64,000 bases of DNA, taken from assembly GCA_032717465.1 (NCBI GenBank), contig CM064748.1, positions 8,699,392 through 8,763,391 on the forward strand, written 5' to 3'. Numbering within the stretch: position 1 is the first letter of the stretch; each line of letters starts with the position of its first letter. The translations under genes were made by a program, and so were the position numbers. A model generated the notes under the pieces. It was given only the letters and a program-made list of their open reading frames with translations. It had not been told where the DNA came from and did not search any database. The DNA comes from Coenobita brevimanus. Its lineage: Eukaryota; Arthropoda; Malacostraca; Decapoda; Coenobitidae. This document shows positions 9,020 through 17,279 of this stretch, in pieces.

Positions 9020-9165
9020 GTGATTCAGGAATATACAGCAATAATTATTTATTAGTTCATCAACAACTTTGAACTGTGGGTATAGTGAGACAGCCTCTTC
9101 CCCTATTTGTGTGTAGTTTTGAGGGTCAGCTGTATATAGGGCAAAGTGTTAGTTTCAGAGACTTT

Positions 9166-9877
9166 TAGTGGATAACATAAATAGTTGAGAGAATGAAGGA
9201 TGACAACTTCGTGCAGAGGGTGAGAGGTGTGAATGTTGAGTGTAGACGTGCAAGAGAAAGATCAGAAAAATATTTGGGGTAAATTCAGTGAGTGTGACCT
9301 TATGATTAAAGGACTGAATAGAGAAGCTGGTAGAGGTTGATCTGCATGGAGAGCTGGCCAGTGGTGAGCAAGACCAATACACGCAAGGTTGTTGGAGCCC
9401 TTATAAACAAAGAAAGGCAGCAGTTGAATGAGTGTCTAAAAGGACAGAAGTGATAGAGATATAGACTTGAAGAAGAAAAGGAAGCCTTGGAAGAAGATGC
9501 TTCAGAGAAGTGTGTCTTTGGAAGTGATAGAAAGATGGAAATAGGAATATAGGAGATTTGAAAAGAGAGTAAAGCAAATGGTAGATGAAGCCAGACAGTG
9601 AGAGTATGATGAGTATGGAAGAAGGATAATTGATCAGTACAAGAATGATAAAAGGGAGTACTATGAGACAGGTAAACAAGGACGAGGATACAGGATTATG
9701 AGAGGGGTCGAGCGAAGGAAGTAGCTGAGGCATTCAGTAGGAGGTGGGTGGATGTTGGATATGTGCAAGAAGTCAGGTGTTGGTGTGGATCATGCAGAGT
9801 GATTGCCGGGAGGGATTGTGATTACAAGTTGTTTTGGCAGGGTAAGACAGATGGATATGGTGGTGTGAGTGTGTTGG
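9166..9877 (+). pseudogene. RTE-B C-terminus and endonuclease fragments (copy A)
   Basis: 9,180-9,410 carries the RTE-B C-terminal signature (DDNFVQRVRGVNVECRRARER-like, then LNREAGRG and TRLLEPL) in broken frames. Middle residues follow to 9,760. 9,770-9,877 reads like RTE-B endonuclease (GRDCDYKLFWQGKTDGYGGVSVLV). Copy B stops matching at about 37,646, before the endonuclease piece. Confidence 0.6.
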
Positions 9878-10217
9878 TTAACCCCTTAACCGCGGGTCGT
9901 CACTTTCGCGACGCTTGAGAGCAAGGGATCATACCGCGGGGCGACACTTTTGTGATTCTGTGTTATTTTGAATTCGCCCGGGCTTTGAAGTGGTGGCTTG
10001 TATCATCTGTCAGTACTGCCAATGTCCAACACTAGTCAGCACTCCTAATCTCATCTGTTCTCCCATCCATTGTTGACAATTTAGCCATTTCTCCCCGTTC
10101 TTGACTCCCCTCCCTACCTCCCCTCCATTACAGTATCCTTTCGCCTGCCCGGCCGTGCTACGCTAAGTAAATCTTCCCTGGAATTTTTCGCTAATTTCAT
10201 CCATTGAAATAAGCCCT
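9878..10217. mobile_element. Truncated TTAA MITE, left part only (copy A)
   Basis: TTAA (9,878-9,881) followed by CCCCTTAACCGCGGGTCGTC, which matches the 987-bp TTAA MITE's inverted end (CCCCTAAAACGCGGATCGTC) at 17 of 20 bases. GTCGTCACTTTCGCGACGC can fold back. The right end is missing: CR1 sequence starts at 10,218. Absent from copy B. Confidence 0.65.
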
Positions 10218-11930
10218 ATGCATTTTACAATCCTCCTCAGCCTCTACCTTCCTCAAGATCTTTGTGTCATCAGGAAACAGACTTGCATAACTGTTCACTC
10301 CATCTACCATATCATTTACATAAATCAGGAACATTACTGGCGTCAACACCGAGCCCTGGGACTCCACTTGTTACTTCCCTCCATCCAGACATCTTATCCT
10401 TTATTACTGTCCTCATTTGTCTGTCTCTCAAAAAGTCTTTCATCCATTCCAGGAGGTTCTCCTTCAACCCTCCTATATGCTTTAGTTTCCACATTAGTCT
10501 CTTATGGGGTACCTTTTCGAAGGCCTTCTCCAAATCTAAATACACACAATCCACCCAACCATCTCTCTCCTGAAGCACGTCAATCAGTTTTGAGTAAAAG
10601 CTCAAGAAGTTGGAAATACATGACCTTCCACTTCTAAATCCAAACTGACTATGAGCCAAAATATTCATCTCTTCCAGATATTTTATCCATCTATCTTTCA
10701 GAATTCTTTCGCACAATTTTGCGACCATGCTGATTAGGGACACTGGTCTATAATTTAGGGGTTCTTCCCTGTTTCCTCCCTTATAAATTGGTACCACATT
10801 TGCCCTCTTCCATTCTTGAGGCACTTTCCCCACTTCCAGAGAACACACAATTCAACTGTGAATCTTATCCCCCAGTTGCTCTCTGAAATCCTTAGAGATT
10901 CCATCAGGTCCTGGGGCTTTCCTTACATCTTGAGTTTCCAGTAATTTATACACTTCCTATACTTCCACTCTTATGCCTTTTATCACTACATTTGTAGCAC
11001 TCCCTCCCCTTCCACAAACTCCTTTTCACTAGTGAAAACTGATTGGAAACATTTGTTCATTATTTCTGCTTGCATTGCCGCATCTTGATAGATCTCTCCT
11101 ACTTTCAGTTTGGTAATTCCTTCCTTTTGTTTCAGTTTGCCGTTGACAAATCTATAAAACAGTTTGGGTTCATCCTTACATTTGTCAATTATACCTTTTT
11201 TAAAATTCCTTTTTTCCTCTCTACGTATTCTTGTGTAATCATTTCTAGTTCTTTTATAGTCGTCCTTTGTTCTGTTGTTACCTATCTTTCTCCAATTGTT
11301 CTCTCTTTTTTTTGCTATCATACACCTTCTATTAAACCACTCCTTTTTCCTGTTTTCTTTCCCCCTTACTCTTGGCACAAATTTTTCCACTCCCAAATTA
11401 TAGAGGCCTAGAAAGATATCCCACTTCCTTTGTATCTCTCTAGTTTCTCTGAATTTTCTCCAATCTGAATTTTCAAAAAATTTTCTCAATCCTGTAAAGT
11501 TTGCTTTCCCAAAGTTGTTTCTTCCCGGCCTATAAAGCTCATCTCTTGGCTCCATGTGCCCTGTTATCATCTGGAGCTCAGTGACCACATGATCACTTTT
11601 TCCAACAGGACACAGATATTCCAAGGACTCTGTTACATCGGGTTCTTTGGTAAACAGTAAATCTAGTCTTGCTGGTGTGTCCCCACCTCAGAACCGTGTC
11701 TTTTCTTTGACCCACCGTGTCATGACATTGTTCATTGTTATATTTAATAATGTATTGCCCAACGAATCTTCGCTGCCTCCTGAGTCGCATTCCTCCCAGT
11801 TCACCACTTTACAATTGAAGTCACCCATTAAAATTATATTGTTGTCTGTTGGGGATACTATGTGGAGATTGTCAGGTGTGAAAGGATTGATCTTGCTGGT
11901 GAGTCTCATGTGTGTGTCGAACAGTTTTGT
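10218..11930 (-). pseudogene. CR1 retrotransposon, endonuclease through RT palm (copy A)
   Basis: Minus strand from 11,930: endonuclease with GDFNCKVVNWEECDSGGSED and TRFRGGDTPARLDLLFTKEP, then GKSDHVVTELQM (about 11,590), a basic linker ending GKLKQKEGITKLKVGEIYQD, the RT entry APGPDGISKDF, EWKRANVVPIYKGG, GFRSGRSCISNFLS, motif A YLDLEKAFEKVPHKRLMWKL, then TSGVP, where QGS and the rest are lost. The 212-codon stretch 10,986-11,624 is open. The 3' part is missing at 10,218, unlike normal CR1 truncation, so a later rearrangement removed it. Same family as 6,244-7,611, overlapping it by about 0.5 kb. Confidence 0.85.
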
Positions 11931-12344
11931 CATCTGGGAGACATGTTATGTGCTGGAGGTGGGGCTGGAGCAGCTCTGTGGCTATAGTGAGGAGTGGTTG
12001 GAAGAATTTCAGGGAGCTATTGCCTCTCCTGACACTGAGGGGGCTCTCTCTCCTTGCTAAGGGATCTTTGTATTCAGAATGTGTTAGGAGTGTAGTGCTG
12101 TGAGACCTGGGCAGTAAAGGAAGAGGATATTCGCAGTCACAAACATACAGAAATGATAACGATTAGGTGGATGTGCAGTGCGTCCCTGAGTGAGAGGCCT
12201 GTTGGGGCTAAGTTTATGATGGAAGAGTTGAGAGGTAGGATCGGACTGGAGGGTATTGATGTTTTGATGAGGTGAGGTAGATTGAAATGGTTGAGGCATA
12301 TGGAGAGGATGGGGGATGATAATTGGGTGCATCAAATGACAAAG
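11918..12344 (+). pseudogene. RTE-B RT C-terminal region, host of Tigger-1 (copy A)
   Basis: Starts in the RTE-B thumb (VRSGWKNFRELLPLLTLRGL and SLLAKGSLYSECVRSVVL open at 11,912-12,103), then C-terminal residues ending GEDGG..LGASNDK at the Tigger-1 insertion. RTE-B sequence resumes at 15,441, so Tigger-1 landed inside it. It abuts the CR1 5' truncation point near 11,930. The same junction occurs in copy B (38,644-39,070), with no difference seen over most of this segment. Confidence 0.75.
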
Positions 12345-12404
12345 TAATCCCTCGAATATCCGACGTAATAGAGCCATAGACAGGTCCGGATAGTGGTCCT
12401 GTCC

Positions 12405-12790
12405 GGATATTGGTCCCCAGCTTCTGGACTTGTACTTATGGACGCTAACTCAGAAAAACACCTATACAACTCCCTCTGGACATGCATAGCACCTATTTAA
12501 GACCCAAATCACACCAATAAGGGACATAAAAGACTGAAATAAATGCAAAAGAAGCATAAAATGAGGTTTTTGAGGTAGGTTGATACAATATTCAACATTC
12601 TGGGTACATACAAGTCCCTGGCTCCTGGACTGGTAGTTATGGACCCTAACCTAGCCTAACTCAGAAAAACACCTCCCTGCTGCACATGCATAGCACCTAA
12701 GACACAGCATGTTCACACCAATAAGGGACATAAAAGAGTGAAATGAGGTGTTTGAGGTAAGTATATTATGGAAAATACAATAGTGTATAG
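12405..12790. repeat. Diverged tandem duplication in Tigger-1 3' region
   Basis: Two head-to-tail units, about 12,405-12,600 and 12,605-12,790. Each runs CTGGACTxGTAxTTATGGAC, AACTCAGAAAAACACCT, CATGCATAGCACCTA, CACACCAATAAGGGACATAA, GAGGTxTTTGAGGTA. The second is shorter by small deletions. Same in copy B (39,131-39,516). Confidence 0.85.
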
Positions 12791-13203
12791 TATGAAACAT
12801 TCTGCCTAGTTACAGGAAGTCCATGGCCATCTCGATGAATAACCGCCTCCTCTCCGACTGTGACAGAAAGAAGGATTTCCTGAAGCACTTGCAGTACACT
12901 GTTCTTGAAGTCTTGCACTGAACTTAGTCATTTGCACTCAGAAGTCCATTCTCTTCACAGTGTCACTCTTGTCTAACTTATGCTCCATTGTAACTTAATA
13001 AGTGTTGCACTCTGCACTTTAAGTCTTTCCACTCTTATGACCATTTTCTAAAGCAAAAACACACAAGTCTATTTACGTTAAATTTAGTCCAAAAACTGTT
13101 TGTGTTTCACTCACAACTGTATATCCTTAACACAATGCACTGTTTTTTTTCACTGCACAACACTGTAAATTCCCGTGTGGTCTAGTGGAGAAGTTCTTGG
13201 CGT

Positions 13204-15105
13204 CTATTCACTGTCAGAGTCCGAGAGTATCGCTGGCAGGTGACCTAGGGGTGCGTCGCTGGGTCGTGGTGATGGCGTACCCACTGCAGACGACTCTGAA
13301 GACAGACTCAAACTCACGTCGAGCGGTGACTCCACCGTGGCTGATGTGCTGGGCTGTGGCTCAGAGCATGAGGGCCTGTCTTGGGGAGACAACGGAGTGG
13401 AGACAGGGCTGGGCACAGCGGGGGTCACTGGCCTGAAAAGACTGTCAATCGTTAATTGACGCAAGGAACTACGATTCTGACGATTAATGATTCGCTGCCT
13501 GAAAGCACGCACTTCCTCCACAAGTCCCAAGGGTCCCATCTCCCTGTCGCAGTCCAGGTGTTCCAGGTAGTCCAGAACGAACCCTAGGTGTTCCTGGAGT
13601 GCGCTCAGCTTGGGGATGGCTGGAGTTGTGTCATGCTGAGAGGAGTCCGCATCATCATCGCCGTCCTCGTCGGAATCTTCAAGCTGGGTACTGACACCTA
13701 CAACTGAAGATGGTATCTCGATATCAGACAAGGTCTGATACCCAGGATCGCCCTCGTCGTCATCCAACCACTCACGCACGTCGTCCACATCAACATCGTT
13801 GCCATGCGTACATAGACGTGCATGGAAGTCATCCACGTCAAAACCTAGGAAATCGTACTTCACATCCGTTCCGAGAAGCAGACGAGACCAACCATTTTCT
13901 AGAGTCTTGACAGGGATTTCCTTCCATGCACTGGCCCAGTTGTAGATTGCAGACTTGATGTTGTAGCGGCGAAGGTTTTCCAAAGTCCGCTGGCCTCGCG
14001 TGTCCCGTCCCTCCCTGCGCTCCTCCTCGTCCTCGAGAACAACCATCACCTCGTCCAGGAACTTCCTTCGGTACAGCCTCTTCGTTGCCACGATCACTCC
14101 TTGGTCCATTGGTTGGATGAGAGCAGTCGTATTAGGTGGCAGAAACATGCACCTAATATGGCCATTCTCAGCCACAAAGTCCTTGTTGCACGGGTGGGCA
14201 GGTGGATTGTCGAGGAGAAGGAGGGCCTTTACCTGGTCGCGTGGGATTCCCAGTTTCTCCGTCTGGTAATGTATGACCTCCTTGACGAAATGGCGGTGGA
14301 ACCAGTCTTTGAAGATCTGGGCTGTAAACCATGCCTTCAAAGAATGATACCAGACAACAGGAAGGACATCCATCACCCCACGAAGACACCGAGGCTGCTT
14401 TGCGCGGCCAGCAATAACGGGCTTAAGCCGGTGCATGCCGTTAGCATTGGCACAACACAAAGCAGATATCCGTTGCTTGGAGAGCTTGCGGCCAGGTACA
14501 CACTTCTCCGTCTCCTCGGCTAGAGTGTTCGTTGGCAAAAAGCGATAGAATAAACCAGTTTCGTCAGCGTTGTAGACTTGACCGAGAGTGAGGCCCTCCC
14601 TGTCGATCAAGCCCTTCACCTTGTGCCAAAACTCGTCAACTCCATCCTCGTTAGCGTCCAAAGCTTTGCCATGAGCTTTACGGTTGGTAAGGCCATGCCG
14701 TAACTTAAATGTGAAGAGCCAACCCTCGGATGCCTTGAAGTCTAGGGCGTCGTGAAGCCTAGCAAACTTCTCAGCAGCAGCCTTCAGCTCCGTACCACGT
14801 ACCATCACACCAGCAGCACGTTGCTGTCGATACCAAATCAACGTGGAGTGGTCGACTTCAGCAAACTTGGGAGTAAACATCACTTTCCTCTCCACGTTGC
14901 GTTTGCTTCTCGACGAGAAGTCAGCCGTGTACTGCATTAGTTTGTCTCGGGATCTCTTAATATCAAACAAAGTAGATCGGGCCAGGCTGAACTCGCAGAA
15001 GATGCGGGAAGAAGACCACCCTACATCTACTTTCTCCAATATCTCCCGCTTTTTCTCCAGAGTCAACACCATTCTCTTCCTCTTCTCAGGCGGCGGGGCC
15101 ATCAT
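13204..15105 (-). CDS. Tigger-1 transposase, intact (CENP-B HTH, DDE)
   Basis: Catalyses cut-and-paste transposition in the nucleus. From the chosen start MMAPPPEKRKRMVLTLEKK there is a psq/CENP-B type HTH (about residues 8-60, with EILEKVDVGWSSSRI), a second Tc5/CENP-B HTH (about 75-150), then the DDE domain. The acidic triad is visible as [22 protein letters not shown] and ALIQPMDQGVI, with 34 residues between the second and third aspartates. After it come acidic stretches (DEDGDDDADSS) and a tail with RQLTIDSLFRP, which resembles a PCNA-binding box. The frame extends 29 codons further upstream (to 15,192) with hydrophobic residues atypical of the family, so I place the start at about 15,105. 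About 633 residues with no internal stop. Best candidate for a working gene in the window. The A copy differs from B by a frameshift in B and several substitutions. Confidence 0.88.
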   Translation of the reverse strand: MMAPPPEKRKRMVLTLEKKREILEKVDVGWSSSRIFCEFSLARSTLFDIKRSRDKLMQYTADFSSRSKRNVERKVMFTPKFAEVDHSTLIWYRQQRAAGVMVRGTELKAAAEKFARLHDALDFKASEGWLFTFKLRHGLTNRKAHGKALDANEDGVDEFWHKVKGLIDREGLTLGQVYNADETGLFYRFLPTNTLAEETEKCVPGRKLSKQRISALCCANANGMHRLKPVIAGRAKQPRCLRGVMDVLPVVWYHSLKAWFTAQIFKDWFHRHFVKEVIHYQTEKLGIPRDQVKALLLLDNPPAHPCNKDFVAENGHIRCMFLPPNTTALIQPMDQGVIVATKRLYRRKFLDEVMVVLEDEEERREGRDTRGQRTLENLRRYNIKSAIYNWASAWKEIPVKTLENGWSRLLLGTDVKYDFLGFDVDDFHARLCTHGNDVDVDDVREWLDDDEGDPGYQTLSDIEIPSSVVGVSTQLEDSDEDGDDDADSSQHDTTPAIPKLSALQEHLGFVLDYLEHLDCDREMGPLGLVEEVRAFRQRIINRQNRSSLRQLTIDSLFRPVTPAVPSPVSTPLSPQDRPSCSEPQPSTSATVESPLDVSLSLSSESSAVGTPSPRPSDAPLGHLPAILSDSDSE

Positions 15106-15440
15106 CACACACACGAAGGAGAGGCACGAGAGCAGCAGGAGTGCCTGCAGCAGGTAAGGCACCACCACAAAAGCAAGCACGTGGGCAGCCATGACGACGA
15201 GTGTGCACTTGTGACGAGAGACAGGCGGAAAGTGGGGAGGATGCAGGGGGCTCTAGCGGATGTCGGAGGAATGACGCACCACAACAAAGCTGTCCCGCGC
15301 CCTGCATGTCAAGTTCAAATTACGGGTGGGAAAAAATCTTTTTTTTTTTTTTTTTTTTCCCCCCCGTACCATTTTGGGAATATTGGATCCTGGGACAATT
15401 ATGTCCGGTTAGTGGGGATGTTCGGATATTAGAGGGATTA

Positions 15441-16287
15441 TTTATTAACATTAGGGATAGGGTTGTCAGAGATCGACAGAAAAAGACCTTGGACGAGGTC
15501 ATTGAGTGTGACCTCAGGGTTAAGGATCTGAATAGGGAAGTTGCCTGAGATGAGCAGCATGGAAAGCTGCCATTAGGTGACCAAGGGTGACACATGCAAG
15601 CATGGTGGAGCCTTTAAAAACTAAACGAAAATGAAACTTTGCCTTTTTTAAATGACAGTTTGACAAAAGTGATTCATTCAAAATATGCATGATACTGGGT
15701 AGCAATTTTTTACATGTTGATCAGGTTAGAATTTTTTGCATGGTTGGTATTGTAGGCTTTCAAGGTTAGGTTTAGTGGCAGTTGTTGGTGGTTAAAATTA
15801 TGGTGGGTATTTGGGAACAAAACCTCTCTGTTAGGTTAGGATGCACTGGTGCGTCCAGTCGGCGATATTGTGTGTAAACGCACTGCCTTGGGGCATATTT
15901 AATAACCTGTCTTAATATACAGTAGTTATCTTTATAGTATTGGGCTTCCAGAACCTACCTCCCTATTTTACCTGTAAATATATGTAATGTTTTAGGACGA
16001 ACTTGATTCAGCACGATGTTCTGCGTGACCTACCTAGTGTTGTATGTGGTCTGTACTATTTTGTTACTGATTTGCTGAAGCCATGTCTGATAAGGGAAAG
16101 AGTTGGATGATGATGGTGGTTTTAATGTAGTATATTATGCTTTTTGTAATTTTGTTATTGCCTGTGGACTGGGCTGGCTGTAAGGGGTGATGGGGAGGCC
16201 AGGTTTAATAAAACAAACTTTATTGAAGGTTATTTAAAGTTTGACATCATTATCATCGTCATCATCCAGATCTTTTTTCCCACCTAA
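15441..16287 (+). pseudogene. RTE-B C-terminal end and 3' UTR (copy A)
   Basis: Resumes the element split by Tigger-1: DRQKKTLDEVIECDLRVKDL and NREVA, then a stop. The rest (about 15,560-16,287) is noncoding with AATAAA at about 16,207 and a final ATCATTATCATCGTCATCATC run, a plausible 3' UTR and tail. It contains two GTTAGGTTAGG words (about 15,830). It ends at the (TAA)n run. B copy 42,154-43,003. Confidence 0.6.
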
Positions 16288-16310
16288 AAATAATAATAAT
16301 AATAATAATA
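16288..16310. repeat. (TAA)n run at a deletion junction (copy A)
   Basis: AATAATAATAATAATAATAA joined directly to Tigger-3 interior sequence at 16,311. In copy B the matching run (43,005-43,033) is the 3' tail of an L2-like element, and the Tigger-3 point lies 15.5 kb away at 58,509. Confidence 0.9.
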
Positions 16311-17172
16311 TGGGCGGCACCCCCCTTCATGGGCAACCCTTTAGACTCCTTTCAGACCTGAGTACAGTATTGTACTGTACAGGGAAAATATCTAAGACAT
16401 ATGACCTAATAAAGTGAACCAAGATTATTGCTTTACTAAATCAACAAGGATATGATTTAACTAAACCAACAAGAATATGGCTGCTCACCTTAACTCAGGA
16501 GGACAACAAGCTTGATCGACTTAAGAAAGGGATCCAAGGCAGGGTGAGGCACCTAGTGTGCACCTCCTGCAGCACCCGACCCACCACCTTCCTCGTCACA
16601 CTCGTCACCACCACTTTCGACATTTTCACTAGCTAATGCACCCACTTTGTTCATAAACCCTTCAAAGTCTTTCTGACACCTCAGACATTGCATCATCCTC
16701 TTGATCTTCCCCAGGATATGGCTCTGTTGAAGTTCAAGGGAGTGATTCCTCACTTTCTTGAGGCTGCAGGAAATGTGTGATGAAGGTTTGCTTCCGTCTG
16801 TTAACCTGGTTGTGCCTGTCTGTGTAGTAGCAGAAGGTTCTGTCCAGGGAAGCCATCACTTCCACCAATCGCAACTGACAGTGTTCGATGTCCTTCAATT
16901 CTTCTTTGAACTTATCTAGGGCACACACTACTCAGCCGATCTCCATCATTGACAAGTCTCCATTCTCCATCACTGGTGGTGCTGGCTGTTCTGCTGCGGT
17001 CTCCTGCTCTCAGCCCTCTTGCTCTCAGCTCCGGATTTGAGCCACTCTTCCCTGCTGTCTCGTGTATTACGAGTTCCATTCACATGCTATTAAAAATACA
17101 TTACAATTCGATAAAAAATAGGTCCTCGCGTACAGTGAGATTCACCTACTGTGAGCTCGGGTACTATGCATA
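16311..17172 (-). mobile_element. Tigger-3 (pogo-derived) remnant, left end missing (copy A)
   Basis: The right end is intact: on the minus strand it begins CAGTAGGTATGCATAGTACC next to TA. The left terminal 100 bp seen in copy B (58,408-58,508) is absent. On the minus strand, 16,950-16,553 encodes a pogo-type transposase C-terminus: CALDKFKEELKDIEHCQLRL, RTFCYYTDRHNQVNRRKQTF, ITHFLQP, then EGGGSGAAGGAH. The DDE domain is absent, so it is non-autonomous. KQTFITHFL resembles a PCNA box. Confidence 0.7.
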
Positions 17173-17275
17173 CCTACTGTAGTCAATGACGATTACGATT
17201 ACACAAAAGTCTGTAATCGTTTACAATCGATTACGATTACAGATTACGATTACCCCACGTCTGCAAAATATGTCA
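17173..17275. mobile_element. hAT-like element right end, GATTAC-rich (copy A)
   Basis: Dense TAATCG/GATTAC words (ATTACGATTACACAAAAGTC, AATCGATTACGATTACAG) ending ATTACCCCACGTCTG. In copy B the same family is seen on both sides of Tigger-3, showing that Tigger-3 is nested in it. The other half is lost in A. Confidence 0.55.
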
Positions 17276-17279
17276 GATT

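Larger units (their letters stand above)
8576..9165. other. Unassigned AT-rich spacer with simple repeats (copy A)
   Basis: No coding signal on either strand. It opens with a T run (8,573-8,587) and holds a degenerate CCTAA cluster (8,696-8,760) and a long TA run (8,957-9,014). B counterpart 36,479-37,034 is nearly identical apart from a much shorter TA run. Confidence 0.7.
12345..15440 (-). mobile_element. Complete Tigger (pogo) DNA transposon, Tigger-1 (copy A)
   Basis: Flanked by TA (12,345-12,346 and 15,439-15,440). The left end reads ATCCCTCGAATATCCGAC; the right end on the other strand reads ATCCCTCTAATATCCGAAC. Together with the TA these are good inverted repeats of Tigger type. The interior has a noncoding 3' region (12,365-13,200), one transposase gene on the minus strand, and a short 5' leader with a T run (15,341-15,358) and C run. 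It sits inside an RTE-B sequence that continues on both sides. At about 3.09 kb it is the expected size of an autonomous Tigger. Confidence 0.9.

Noticed and set aside
15106..15192. Hydrophobic 29-residue extension upstream of the Tigger-1 transposase as a signal peptide
   Set aside because: Nuclear transposases do not use one. MMAPPPEKRKR matches the usual basic N-terminus, and the upstream codons lie in the element's noncoding leader.
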